A stretch of DNA of 45,181 bases from an uncultured Chryseobacterium sp. (GCA_913777465.1 CAJYRQ010000043.1:1-45181); one strand, 5' to 3'. Positions 33,494-42,065 are shown, counted from the stretch's first letter. Numbers and translations are program-made. The notes: generated by a model from the sequence alone, not told the origin.

Positions 33494-33530
33494 AACTTTG
33501 TCAAAGTTCTGAACTTTGACAAAGTTTTTT
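33494..33530. repeat. AACTTTGTCAAAGTT double palindrome, copy 2
   Basis: AACTTTGTCAAAGTT (33494-33508) and AACTTTGACAAAGTT (33512-33526) flank CTG. Each arm is nearly self-complementary and both pair with each other. T residues follow, so it may also act as a terminator. The rest of the gap to 33784 holds no gene I can support. Confidence 0.75.
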
Positions 33531-33784
33531 AAAACCTGTTTCAAATTAACAATACCTATTTATTTAATTTTCACCAAGGAAAACTCCCTGCATCCAGCTT
33601 GCCATTTCCAGTCATTTAACCTTGGTTCTTACCTTATGTTCACATCAGACTCATTTTATCGGGTTGTAAGCAAATTATATTTTTTATTGCCGTTTTGTAT
33701 TTTAATTCGTGAAAAATATAAAAATTTATCATCCGATTTAGATTTTTTTTGCTTATTTTGTGAATGATAAAATGAAATGTAAAA

Positions 33785-35951
33785 ATGATAAAAAAGTTTC
33801 TGATGCTCTGCATGCTGCAATTTGTTGTTTTGGGTTTTTCCCAGACGGCAAGGCCCGTAGCGCAGAAAGTTTCAGAATTCCACGCCCAGAAGAAAAACTT
33901 TGAAAAGTTTGAAGTGTTTTCTCTTAATACCACTTCTGAACAGTTAGCCGAATATAAAAGGTCGGCCACCGATATTTCAGTTTTAAATCTGGATGCCAGA
34001 CAATTAAAAAAACTCGTGTTCGAAAAACCGGAATACCTTGAAATTTCTTTTCCCTTTGACGGAAAGCTGATGACGGTGGAGTTGTATAAAAATCAGATTT
34101 TCACAAACGATTTCAAAGTGACCACGAGTAAAGGTGAGATTGCAAATTATACTCCTGGTGTATACTATCAGGGAATTGTGAAAGGAAACAGCCAGTCGGT
34201 GGCGGCATTCAGTTTCTTTAATGATGATGTGGTAGGCGTAGCTTCAACCCCGGAACTTGGAAATATTGTTGTCGGGAAAGTTAAAAACTCTACAGATTTC
34301 GTAAGCTATTCCGATGCAAAACTTACCGGGCTGAACCCTTTTGTATGCGGAGTGGATGAGCTGGCGGAAAACCAGAAACAGAAGATTTCTTTTGATCCGG
34401 CAGCACAGAATAACAGCGCAAAGCTTTTAACCCAGAACTGTGTAAGGATCTATTATGAAATCTGCTACACCCCCTACACCAACAACGGATCCAGCATTAC
34501 GACAACAACCAACTGGCTGACCGCCATTCATAACAATATTTCCACGTTATATAACAATGATGACGTCAAAATCGCTTTGAACGAAGTTTATATCTGGACT
34601 ACTCCGGATCCGTATACCGGAACCCCGAACGCCAATCTGGCAAGCTTCAGGACGAATAGGCAAACCTTCAACGGGGATCTGGCGCATTTGGTCAATCAGC
34701 CTTCAACAACCAGCGTGGCCTACGTAAACTCTCTCTGTACCACGTACAGACATGCGTATTCAGGAGCCTCCCAAACCTACAACAATGTGCCGGTTTATTC
34801 CTGGACCATCCAGGCCATGACCCATGAAATGGGTCACAGTTTAGGCTCGCCGCATACCCACGCCTGCGCATGGAACGGAAACTCTACGGCCATTGACGGT
34901 TGCGGTGCCCAGGCCGGTTATCCGGAAGGCAACTGCCCAACGGGACCAATTCCTTCTTCTTCGGTGAAAGGAACCATTATGAGCTATTGCCATCTTATTT
35001 CAGGAGTGGGGATTAATTTTGCCAACGGTTTTGGTCCGCAGCCAGGCGCCCTGATCCGGAATACCGTAGATTCCAAAGCGTGCCTGGGAACCAATTGCAC
35101 GACTACCTGTGCTACGACCATAACGGGATTATCGGTATCCAATATTACCCAGATTTCTGCCAATGCCGCTTTTACGGATGCCACATCCACCTCATGGAAA
35201 TATAAGGTAACGAAATTCGACGGAACTCCGGTAAGCAACGGGACCACATCCACCCAGTCTTTGAGTTTATCCAATCTTCAGCCGTCAACCTATTATCTTC
35301 TATCCGTCGGAACCGACTGTTCGGCAGGTTACCAAAGAACGCAGCTGTTTTTAACGGATGCCGATTGGTGCGGCGGAGCGTCGTTCACCGATACTGGCGG
35401 AACAACCGGGAACTACAGCGATAACCAGACGATCGTCAAAACATTACCCGAGTTCAGGAGCTCTGACCATGGCATTCACGGAATTTGCACTGGAGCAGGG
35501 TTATGATTTTATGTACATTTATAACGGTCCGTCCACAAGTTCACCGGTGTTTCCGAACGGAAATGGTCTTACGGGAACCACTTTACCGGGTAGTTTTACT
35601 TCAACCCATCCTTCGGGAGCCATCACCGTACGGTTTATTTCTGATCCGGCAGAAAATGATATCGGCTGGAAAGCCAACTTTTCCTGCGCGGTACTTGCTG
35701 TGGAAGATGTAACTACCAAAGATAATTCTGTAAGCATCTATCCGAATCCTGCAAGGAATATCCTGACCATCTCCTCAGAAACTTTGAAATCATTCAGGAT
35801 TTATGATGAAGCAGGCAGACTGATCCGGTCTGAATCTTCTTTAAAAGGAAACCAATTGGATGTAAATATTTCTTCGGTGCAGACCGGTAATTATGTAGTA
35901 ACGGTAGAAACGGAAAAACAGAAAATTACCAAAAAACTCATCAAACAGTAA
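33785..35951 (+). pseudogene. Type IX-secreted zinc metalloprotease, frameshifted
   Basis: Two frames make one gene. The first (33785-35506) encodes a signal peptide (residues 1-19), a propeptide and a reprolysin-like (M12B-type) peptidase with the zinc motif H347-EMG-H351-SLGSP-H357 and a Met-turn GTIMSYCHL, then a fibronectin-like region. The second continues from about 35446 with a CUB domain (GYDFMYIYNGPSTSSPVF) and a type IX sorting domain (SIYPNPARNILTISSE to KITKKLIKQ). The break falls inside the CUB domain near 35443-35447, by loss of two bases or gain of one. The protease would still be made, but without its sorting domain. A sequencing error is possible. Confidence 0.85.
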
Positions 35952-35970
35952 GTTTACACATTCTCTAATA

Positions 35971-35996
35971 AAAGCCTGATTTTGTCAGGCTTTTTT
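35971..35996 (+). terminator. Terminator after the metalloprotease
   Basis: AAAGCCTGA (35971-35979) pairs with TCAGGCTTT (35985-35993), then T residues. Confidence 0.9.
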
Positions 35997-36089
35997 AGTA
36001 ATTTTATAATAGAAAACGAGGCTTTATGATTTAATTAAAATCTTAGAATATTTTAGCTGTTAAAATTTGTTAGAATTCGGCTCGGGATT

Positions 36090-36122
36090 TGCTTATATTC
36101 AGCAGAATAGTTTTAAATTTGC
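36090..36122 (+). promoter_or_regulatory. Promoter of the GHMP kinase operon
   Basis: TTG (36090-36092), a 22-bp spacer, TAAATTTG (36115-36122), with the ATG 20 bp on. Confidence 0.5.
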
Positions 36123-36141
36123 AAAAAAATTTATTTAATAA

Positions 36142-37068
36142 ATGACAAACCCTTTATTTTACGCAAAAATCCTTTTGTTCGGAGAATACGGAATCATTGA
36201 AGATTCCCAGGGTTTGACGTTACCTTACAGTTTTTATAAAGGTACCCTCAAGTTCTCATCACTGGATTCGGAATTTGAAAAAAAATCCAACCAGCATCTG
36301 ATTAAATATGCAGAATATCTGCAGAATTTAGAGCTTCCCGAAACCTTCGAGCTTAATGTATCACGGTTTAAGGAAGAGATTGCCACAGGATTATTTTTCG
36401 ACAGCAACATTCCCCAGGGCTATGGAGTAGGAAGCTCCGGCGCTTTGGTAGCCGCTATTTTCGAACGGTATTCCATTTCAAAGCACGATCCTGAAAATAT
36501 TTCAAAAGAAGAACTGAAAAACCTGCGTAAGGTCTTTGGTCTGATGGAAAGCTATTTCCACGGAAAAAGTTCCGGAATAGATCCGTTGATCTGCTATATG
36601 AACCTTCCGATCCTGATCGAAAGCAAGGAAAGTGTAGATCGTGTAGCCATTCCGGCCAGCGAAGCAGGGAAAGGAGCAATCTTTTTAATTGACTCCGGAA
36701 TGACAGGAGAAACGGGGCCGATGGTTCAGATTTTCTTTGAAAAAATGAAGACCGAAGGTTTCCGAAAGACCCTTAAAGAAGAGTTTATCCGCTACAATAA
36801 TGCGTGCATCGAGGCATTTCTGAAAAAAGATATGAATCCGTTTTTCAGAAACCTGAAAAAATTGTCCTATTGGGCGTACGAACATTTCCGTCCGATGATT
36901 CCGGAAAGCCTTTTCAATGTATGGAAAAAAGGGCTTGATTCCAATGCTTATTATCTGAAGCTATGCGGAAGCGGCGGCGGCGGCTATATTTTAGGTTTTA
37001 CCAAAGACTACGAGAAAGCGGAAAAAATGCTTGACGGCTTCCAGAAGGAAGTGATCTACAGATTCTAA
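36142..37068 (+). CDS. GHMP kinase, probable mevalonate kinase
   Basis: A 308-residue GHMP-superfamily kinase. LLFGEYGIIED lies near the start, the ATP-binding PQGYGVGSSGALVAAIFE near residues 93-110, and the third motif LCGSGGGGYILGF near the C-terminus. HGKSSGIDPLICY contains the catalytic-Asp region. It probably phosphorylates mevalonate in isoprenoid synthesis. A phosphomevalonate kinase or other small-molecule GHMP kinase cannot be excluded. The diphosphomevalonate decarboxylase gene often beside it is not here. The prenyltransferase gene follows after 10 bp. Confidence 0.85.
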   Translation: MTNPLFYAKILLFGEYGIIEDSQGLTLPYSFYKGTLKFSSLDSEFEKKSNQHLIKYAEYLQNLELPETFELNVSRFKEEIATGLFFDSNIPQGYGVGSSGALVAAIFERYSISKHDPENISKEELKNLRKVFGLMESYFHGKSSGIDPLICYMNLPILIESKESVDRVAIPASEAGKGAIFLIDSGMTGETGPMVQIFFEKMKTEGFRKTLKEEFIRYNNACIEAFLKKDMNPFFRNLKKLSYWAYEHFRPMIPESLFNVWKKGLDSNAYYLKLCGSGGGGYILGFTKDYEKAEKMLDGFQKEVIYRF

Positions 37069-37078
37069 AAAGTTGTGA

Positions 37079-38008
37079 ATGCATTCTGAAAAAGAAACCT
37101 TCCAACAGAAATTTGATATTCCGAAATCTCTATTCTATAGATTTTCACAATTTGTGGGCTTTCTTTTGGGAGCTCGCTTTTTTATTGCCCTTCTGCTGAC
37201 GTTTGCCTTATATGTTTCAACGTTTTTCCTCTTCAACCAGGATGAAAATTTCAGGAAATTCGTCTTTGATTTCAAGGTACACGGCATTATTTTCTGCACG
37301 GTACTTACCATATTTGCAGGAGGAATCATCAATCAGTTTTACGATTTTGAGAAAGACCATATTGTAAAGCCATTCCGTACCAGGCTGCAGAGTTTCATCA
37401 AACAGAAATATTTTTTATATGTTTACCTGATCCTGAGTGCTGTTTCTTTAGGCGTTGCATGGATGATTTCGCACAGGGTATTCCTGTTTTTTGTGGTTTA
37501 CCAGTTTTTCATGTGGTTTTACAGCCATAAACTGAGCCGGATGCTCATTATCAATAACATTACCTTTGTAAGCCTGACTTTATATCCTTTTTTCGGAATG
37601 ATGGTTTACTATGAGACCTTCTCGAAGAAAGTCCTCCTGATGGCGGTTTTTCTGTTCCTGATCCTGCTATGCATCGACATTGTAAAAGATACCCTTACGA
37701 AAAGTGTGGATAAAGCCTTTGGCTATACCACCATTCCGAACTACTTCAGAAGCAGGAATGCCAAGATCATTATTGTTTCCCTGATCATTATTACCATGGC
37801 CGTATCGATGAAACTGATCATGAGAACCGGGATTTCGGGATTTATGGCCTACTATTTTACAGCGGGTCTCTTTGTTTTCATTTTATGTGTTTACCTCCTG
37901 CTGAACCACACCAGAAGAAACAATTTCATCACGCTCAACATTTTAAGGATCTGGGTTTTTATCGGAATTATTGCCATGCTCCTGAACGGGCTGGAAGGTA
38001 AATTGTAG
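37079..38008 (+). CDS. UbiA-type prenyltransferase
   Basis: A 309-residue protein with about eight or nine membrane helices. The first Asp-rich motif is N85-QFY-D89-FEK-D93 (GGIINQFYDFEKDHIVKPFR) and the second is CIDIVKDTLTKSVDKAFGYT. This fits intramembrane UbiA prenyltransferases; the closest group in flavobacteria is annotated as geranylgeranylglycerol-phosphate geranylgeranyltransferase-like. It moves a prenyl chain to an acceptor in the inner membrane. Its pairing with a probable mevalonate kinase (10 bp gap) supports an isoprenoid role. The acceptor is unknown. Confidence 0.88.
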   Translation: MHSEKETFQQKFDIPKSLFYRFSQFVGFLLGARFFIALLLTFALYVSTFFLFNQDENFRKFVFDFKVHGIIFCTVLTIFAGGIINQFYDFEKDHIVKPFRTRLQSFIKQKYFLYVYLILSAVSLGVAWMISHRVFLFFVVYQFFMWFYSHKLSRMLIINNITFVSLTLYPFFGMMVYYETFSKKVLLMAVFLFLILLCIDIVKDTLTKSVDKAFGYTTIPNYFRSRNAKIIIVSLIIITMAVSMKLIMRTGISGFMAYYFTAGLFVFILCVYLLLNHTRRNNFITLNILRIWVFIGIIAMLLNGLEGKL

Positions 38009-38040
38009 AAAAATTTCTTTAGAATACCTTATCCTTTTAT

Positions 38041-38048
38041 TACCTTTG
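38041..38048 (+). promoter_or_regulatory. -7 box of the proline dehydrogenase gene
   Basis: TACCTTTG, 26 bp before the ATG at 38074. No -33 TTG at a normal distance. Confidence 0.4.
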
Positions 38049-38073
38049 CAGAACCTAAATTTATATACAAATA

Positions 38074-39246
38074 ATGCCCATTTTTAACGATACTCAAGTC
38101 GCATTTGCAGATAAATCTGATGCCCAGTTAAGAAAAGCGTATTGGATGTTCAAGATGATCGAGCAGCCTTCCCTTACCAAAGTCGGAACTTCCGTTCTTA
38201 ATTTCACCGTTCACCATAATTTTCCTTTTGTTACCGGAATTGTGAAGAAGACCTTGTTTGAACAGTTCTGTGGTGGAGAGACCCGCGAGGAAAGCATGAA
38301 AGTAGTTAAACAGCTTTTCAGGAGAGGCGTAGGAAGCATCTTCGATTATTCTATCGAGGGAAAAGAGGATGAAGCTACTTTTGATGCGGTTTGCAAAGAG
38401 ATCAAGGATATCATTAAGTTCTCGGTGGGCAATCCTGCCATTCCTTTCATCGTATTTAAACCTACGGCTTTCGGAAGGATCGATCTGTATGAAGCCGTCG
38501 GTAAAAATGCGGAACTTACATCGAGCCAGAAAGAGGAATGGGCAAGAGTGGTAAAGAGATTTGATGAGGTATGCAGCCTGTGCCATGAACATGAGAAAAA
38601 AGTAATGGTAGATGCCGAGGAAACCTGGATGCAGGATGCGGCAGATCATCTGTGTGAGGAAATGATGGAGAAATACAACCGGGAAAAACCGATCGTCTGG
38701 AATACCATCCAGATGTACAGAACGGGAAGACTGGAATACATGGAAGCCAACCTGCAAAGGGCAAAAGAAAAAGGATATTTCATCGGTTATAAAATCGTTC
38801 GTGGTGCCTACATGGAAAAGGAAAGAGCCAGAGCGGCGGAAAAAGGTTACCCGGATCCGATACAGCCTAACAAGGAAGCTTCAGACAGAAACTACAATGC
38901 CGGAATCGATTTCGTAATGGATAATCTGGATAAAGTTTCTGCATTCTTCGGTACCCATAACGAGATTTCTTCCGAGCTGGTAATGGATAAAATGAAAGCC
39001 AAAGGTCTTGAGAACGGTAATCCTCATATCTATTTCGGTCAGCTGTATGGGATGAGCGATAACATCACTTTTTACCTTTCCAATAAAGGTTATAATGCAG
39101 CAAAATACCTTCCGTATGGACCGGTAAAAGACGTTGTTCCTTACCTTACCAGAAGAGCCCAGGAAAATACTTCCGTTGCCGGACAAACCGGGCGTGAGCT
39201 GGGCCTTATCCAAAAAGAACTGGAGCGCAGGAAGAACAGCAGATAA
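38074..39246 (+). CDS. Proline dehydrogenase family protein
   Basis: A 390-residue flavoenzyme of the proline dehydrogenase (PRODH) barrel fold. Diagnostic blocks are YKIVRGAYMEKERARAAEKG, FGQLYGMSDNITFYLS and YLPYGPVKDVVPYLTRRAQE, the last giving the conserved Arg-Arg near the substrate. It oxidises proline to pyrroline-5-carboxylate with FAD and feeds electrons to quinones. It is the stand-alone form, without the aldehyde dehydrogenase half of PutA. Full length. It has its own terminator. Confidence 0.96.
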   Translation: MPIFNDTQVAFADKSDAQLRKAYWMFKMIEQPSLTKVGTSVLNFTVHHNFPFVTGIVKKTLFEQFCGGETREESMKVVKQLFRRGVGSIFDYSIEGKEDEATFDAVCKEIKDIIKFSVGNPAIPFIVFKPTAFGRIDLYEAVGKNAELTSSQKEEWARVVKRFDEVCSLCHEHEKKVMVDAEETWMQDAADHLCEEMMEKYNREKPIVWNTIQMYRTGRLEYMEANLQRAKEKGYFIGYKIVRGAYMEKERARAAEKGYPDPIQPNKEASDRNYNAGIDFVMDNLDKVSAFFGTHNEISSELVMDKMKAKGLENGNPHIYFGQLYGMSDNITFYLSNKGYNAAKYLPYGPVKDVVPYLTRRAQENTSVAGQTGRELGLIQKELERRKNSR

Positions 39247-39268
39247 TATGGCAACACGATAATAAAAT

Positions 39269-39298
39269 AAATCCCCACAGTATTTGCGGGGATTTTTT
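39269..39298 (+). terminator. Terminator after proline dehydrogenase
   Basis: AAATCCCC (39269-39276) pairs with GGGGATTT (39288-39295), then T residues. Confidence 0.88.
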
Positions 39299-39410
39299 AT
39301 TTCCAATGCTATAATGCAACTCGATTTACAGATAATTAATTAATATTATATTTGGTGTATTAATAATATAAAAAATAGAGCTAATTATAGTTAATTATAT
39401 TTTAATTTTA

Positions 39411-39572
39411 TATTTTTGATAAACAATGCTAAAATTTAGATATGAAAAACGGCTTGAAAGATTAAAATAAAACTTTGGCTGTTAATTATCATAAAACGAA
39501 AAGCCAAAAGCTGTAGTTTTCTTCTTCAAATATTTTTTTAACCTGATCATTCTTGGATGGTCAGGTATTTTT
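39411..39572 (+). ncRNA. Candidate small RNA convergent with the XRE regulator
   Basis: A TATTTTTG box at 39411-39418 is followed by no convincing reading frame. CTTTGGCT (39473-39480) can pair with AGCCAAAAG (39502-39510), and a 12-bp stem (ACCTGATCATTC at 39541, GGATGGTCAGGT at 39555-39566, two G-T pairs) ends in ATTTTT. This is promoter, structure and terminator on the plus strand over about 150 nt, ending against the XRE stop at 39571. The stem could instead terminate the XRE transcript, but the T tract lies on the plus strand. No -33 TTG was found. Confidence 0.35.
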
Positions 39573-40119
39573 ATGGTTCAAAACTTTCGAATTTTCCGTT
39601 TTCGTAGAAGATGACAATGCGTTTGATTTTACTTTGCTGATTTTCAATAGCTTGGCTGATGATATGATCATTAGAACTTGCTAAGGGCTGAGAATCCGTT
39701 ATTTTTTCATGAACCGTACTTTGGGGCGGTATAAACGATTCTCGCGGCGCCGGCTCAGGCTCTGGAATTTCGGTTTCTCTGGCTCCGGAATTTTCGTCTC
39801 TATTCACCATCGTAAAAAGATCGGGTAGAGAAGTCGGCTTCGGTTTGTCGGACTCCATATTTTCTACGGATTCTGGTGCCGCTGTTTTTTCTTCCGGCAA
39901 TTCCGACTTCAGCATTTCCCCTTCACCCGTTACAAGCCAGTCCCAGAGAAGCTCCGGAAAGCGCGATTTTATTTTTATGATAAACTCAAGAGACGGCTTG
40001 TTTCTGCCGGAAGTAATATGCGAAATCGAAGACCGCTGAACGTCGATCTCATCTGCAAATTCGGAAGGAGTAAGTCTGGAATACTCGATCACCTTTGAAA
40101 TTCTCTCATTTAAGCCCAT
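39571..40119 (-). CDS. XRE-family helix-turn-helix regulator
   Basis: A 182-residue protein. Residues 1-65 are an XRE/Cro-type helix-turn-helix: MGLNERISKVIEYSRLTPSE, FADEIDVQRSSISHITSGRN, then KPSLEFIIKIKSRFP. A long linker rich in Pro, Glu and Ser follows (about 70-145), ending in IESFEP-like VIFYENGKFESFEP; no sensor domain is recognised. The start is the ATG at 40119; the longer frame to 40125 begins with TTG. Its promoter is overlapped by palindromic sites, which predicts autorepression. The 836-bp gap to the carboxypeptidase gene contains further copies. Confidence 0.92.
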   Translation of the reverse strand: MGLNERISKVIEYSRLTPSEFADEIDVQRSSISHITSGRNKPSLEFIIKIKSRFPELLWDWLVTGEGEMLKSELPEEKTAAPESVENMESDKPKPTSLPDLFTMVNRDENSGARETEIPEPEPAPRESFIPPQSTVHEKITDSQPLASSNDHIISQAIENQQSKIKRIVIFYENGKFESFEP

Positions 40120-40136
40120 AAACAATATTGAATTGT

Positions 40137-40218
40137 TTTACAAATGTAAATAAAAGAAATTACAATTGCAAATTAAATCAATATACAAATGTAAATAATT
40201 GGTAGACACATTTGTAAA
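40137..40218. promoter_or_regulatory. Operator cluster at the XRE promoter
   Basis: Four sites of the form TTTACA-N2-TGTAAA: TTTACAAATGTAAA (40137-40150, perfect), ATTACAATTGCAAA (40159-40172), TATACAAATGTAAA (40182-40195) and GACACATTTGTAAA (40205-40218). The first covers the -7 box and the second overlaps the -33 TTG of the XRE promoter. Confidence 0.75.
40141..40171 (-). promoter_or_regulatory. Promoter of the XRE regulator
   Basis: On the minus strand: TTG (40171-40169), a 20-bp spacer, TACATTTG (40148-40141). The start codon is 21 bp further. The palindromic operator itself contains TACATTTG, so site and -7 box coincide. Confidence 0.7.
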
Positions 40219-40464
40219 CCAAATAAAATACTGATAATCAGCGATTTTGAAATATTATTAAATTTCTGTTTATCATGTTACAAAAGTTTATCAACATTAA
40301 ATACCCGGATTTAACTCAAAAAACAATAAAATCGTCGATAACTTATTGGTAAGTTTTTGTGTTTTAAACACAAAATTTTGCAGTATCCTTTTAATTTTGC
40401 TGCAGTTTGGAAGGTAGGTTCACGGCTGTTGTATAATACCGATAGAGTAGATGAATAACTGCCT

Positions 40465-40644
40465 CTACAGGGCGTATAGAGGCGATTTAGATCTGTAAAA
40501 TGAACTCATAAATGACTTTTCAGCATCATTTGGACCTCTTTTTGTATAATTTCTTTCAGGAATGTATACGTGTACATCAAAAGCCTCTTTTACATTTTTA
40601 AATTCTGAAAATAACGGCTTGTGTGAATATGAAAATTCAGAAAA
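40465..40644 (-). pseudogene. Possible small minus-strand gene with a frameshifted start
   Basis: The minus strand is open for 59 codons ending in TAG at 40465, with plausible composition (KEAFDVHVYIPERNYTKRGP, then NDAEKSFMSSFYRSKSPLYA). It has no in-frame start before a mid-frame Met. An out-of-frame ATG at 40648 would join it if one base of the following ATTTTC were lost. A TATTTTTG box (minus, 40669-40676) and an operator copy (40655-40668) lie directly upstream, and a hairpin GCCTCTA/TAGAGGC (40461-40483) lies at its end. No family is recognised. It could be chance. Confidence 0.3.
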
Positions 40645-40654
40645 TCATTAACTA

Positions 40655-40668
40655 TTTACATTTGTATA
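40655..40668. promoter_or_regulatory. Isolated operator copy in the XRE-carboxypeptidase gap
   Basis: TTTACATTTGTATA, 12 of 14 positions as in the perfect site. It lies just downstream of a minus-strand TATTTTTG box at 40669-40676. Confidence 0.6.
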
Positions 40669-40695
40669 CAAAAATAAAGGCCAATTTTTCCACAT

Positions 40696-40759
40696 TATAT
40701 TTGTTTAAATAAATTACCGGTAAACAGCTGAAAACAGCAATTTACATACTTAAAGTATG
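40696..40759 (+). other. -7 box followed by two hairpins (possible small transcript)
   Basis: TATATTTG at 40696-40703. Then GTAAA (40720-40724) and GCTG (40727-40730) pair with CAGC (40735-40738) and TTTAC (40741-40745). CATACTT, A, AAGTATG at 40745-40759 is a perfect palindrome. There is no clear T tract. Confidence 0.25.
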
Positions 40760-40887
40760 ATTAGTAATAAAGTTTAGGTAAACCTTTTAACTTATTGATT
40801 TTAAGCAATTTAATAATACGGAATTGCATTATTTTCAATCTACAATTTTATCAACAGACATTTTGGCAGTATGCTTTGTTTAGTGTG

Positions 40888-40934
40888 ATTACAAATGTAA
40901 ATTATTATTTTCTCTTAAAATTTGAGTAAATTTG
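40888..40934 (+). promoter_or_regulatory. Operator copy and -7 box of the M14 carboxypeptidase
   Basis: ATTACAAATGTAAA (40888-40901) matches the operator except at the first base and sits where the -33 region should be. TAAATTTG (40927-40934) is the -7 box, 21 bp before the ATG at 40956. There is no TTG between, so the operator overlaps the -33 region. Confidence 0.6.
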
Positions 40935-40955
40935 ACTGTTGTAAATTATTTAACA

Positions 40956-42065
40956 ATGAGTTTTGAGCACATCTATTCTCCGAATCAATTTTTTCCCCAT
41001 CGGTATATTTCCCCTGAAAAATTATTTTTTTACCTACGCAACAATCTTAGCGATTATATCGAGGAGATCGGACAATCTTATTTGGGAAAGCCGATTTATA
41101 AAATGACCGTCGGAACCGGAAGCCTCCATGTTCTTGCCTGGTCGCAGATGCACGGTAACGAATCCAATGCAACCCATGCGATGCTTGATCTTTTAACTAC
41201 TCTGGATAAAGCTCCTGAAGTGAAAAAAGAATTATTCGAAAAGATCAAGCTTGATTTTATTTTTATGCTCAATCCCGACGGCTCTGAAAAATGGACCCGA
41301 ATGAATGCGGCGGAAATTGATCTCAATCGTGATTTTCATAACGAAACCAGTACCGAAATAAAATACCTGAAAAATACCGTTGCTTCCGGAACCTATGATT
41401 ATGCCCTGAACCTTCACGAGCAGAGAACCATTTTTACCACCGACGGAATCCATCCGGCAACCCTTTCTTTTCTGGCCCCTTCGGAAAACGTAGAAAGAAC
41501 GGTAACAGAAAACCGGAAAAAATGTATGGCGGTGATCGCACAGGTATACCAACATTTAAAAGAAATGATCCCGGATCAGATCGGCCGGTATTCGGATGAG
41601 TTTTATCCGGCTTCCACCGGCGACAATTTTATTAAGGCGGGAATGCCGACCATTTTGTTCGAAGGCGGACATTTTGTAGATGACTATACCCGGAAGGAAA
41701 CAAGGAAATATTATACCGCAGCTTTATATTATGCCCTGGAAGCAATTGCTGAATTAAAATCCGGAACGGCAGGCTGGGAAGCTTATCTGGAAATTCCCGA
41801 AAATAAAGAAACCCATTATGATGTTATTTACAGGAATGTAAAACTCAATACCGAACATGAATGCATTCTGGATATTGCGGTTCAGTACCGGGAGGTTTTT
41901 GAGGAAGGCAAGGACGAGATTTCCTTTATCCCTTTTGTGGTGGAAGCAGGAGATGTGAAGAAGAAGAAAGGCTGGAGGGAAATCGACTGTACCGGAAAGA
42001 AATTTGTCTGCCCGACAAAATATCCGAAGCTGGAGGCTGAAGTAAATTTTACCATTGAAGATTAG
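40956..42065 (+). CDS. M14 family zinc carboxypeptidase-like protein
   Basis: A 369-residue protein. The first zinc ligands are His66 and Glu69 in SQMHGNES, the third is His154 in YALNLHEQRT, and the catalytic Glu is Glu236 in PTILFEGGHF. MLNPDGSEKWTRMNAAEIDL supplies the substrate-carboxylate Arg region. This is the M14 order, so it should remove C-terminal residues or cleave amide-linked groups. There is no signal peptide, so it would act in the cytosol. The start at 40956 (MSFEHIYSPNQF) follows the -7 box. An operator of the neighbouring XRE regulator sits at its promoter. Confidence 0.9.
   Translation: MSFEHIYSPNQFFPHRYISPEKLFFYLRNNLSDYIEEIGQSYLGKPIYKMTVGTGSLHVLAWSQMHGNESNATHAMLDLLTTLDKAPEVKKELFEKIKLDFIFMLNPDGSEKWTRMNAAEIDLNRDFHNETSTEIKYLKNTVASGTYDYALNLHEQRTIFTTDGIHPATLSFLAPSENVERTVTENRKKCMAVIAQVYQHLKEMIPDQIGRYSDEFYPASTGDNFIKAGMPTILFEGGHFVDDYTRKETRKYYTAALYYALEAIAELKSGTAGWEAYLEIPENKETHYDVIYRNVKLNTEHECILDIAVQYREVFEEGKDEISFIPFVVEAGDVKKKKGWREIDCTGKKFVCPTKYPKLEAEVNFTIED

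Noticed and set aside
33326-33544. 72-residue minus-strand frame in the gap before the metalloprotease
   Set aside because: It is composed of the decayed repeat and the double palindrome, with no family resemblance.
40126-40955. Possible replication origin in the AT-rich gap
   Set aside because: TTATCAACA-like words occur at about 40290 and 40850, but there is no dnaA, no clustered standard DnaA boxes, and the palindromic sites fit a regulator better.
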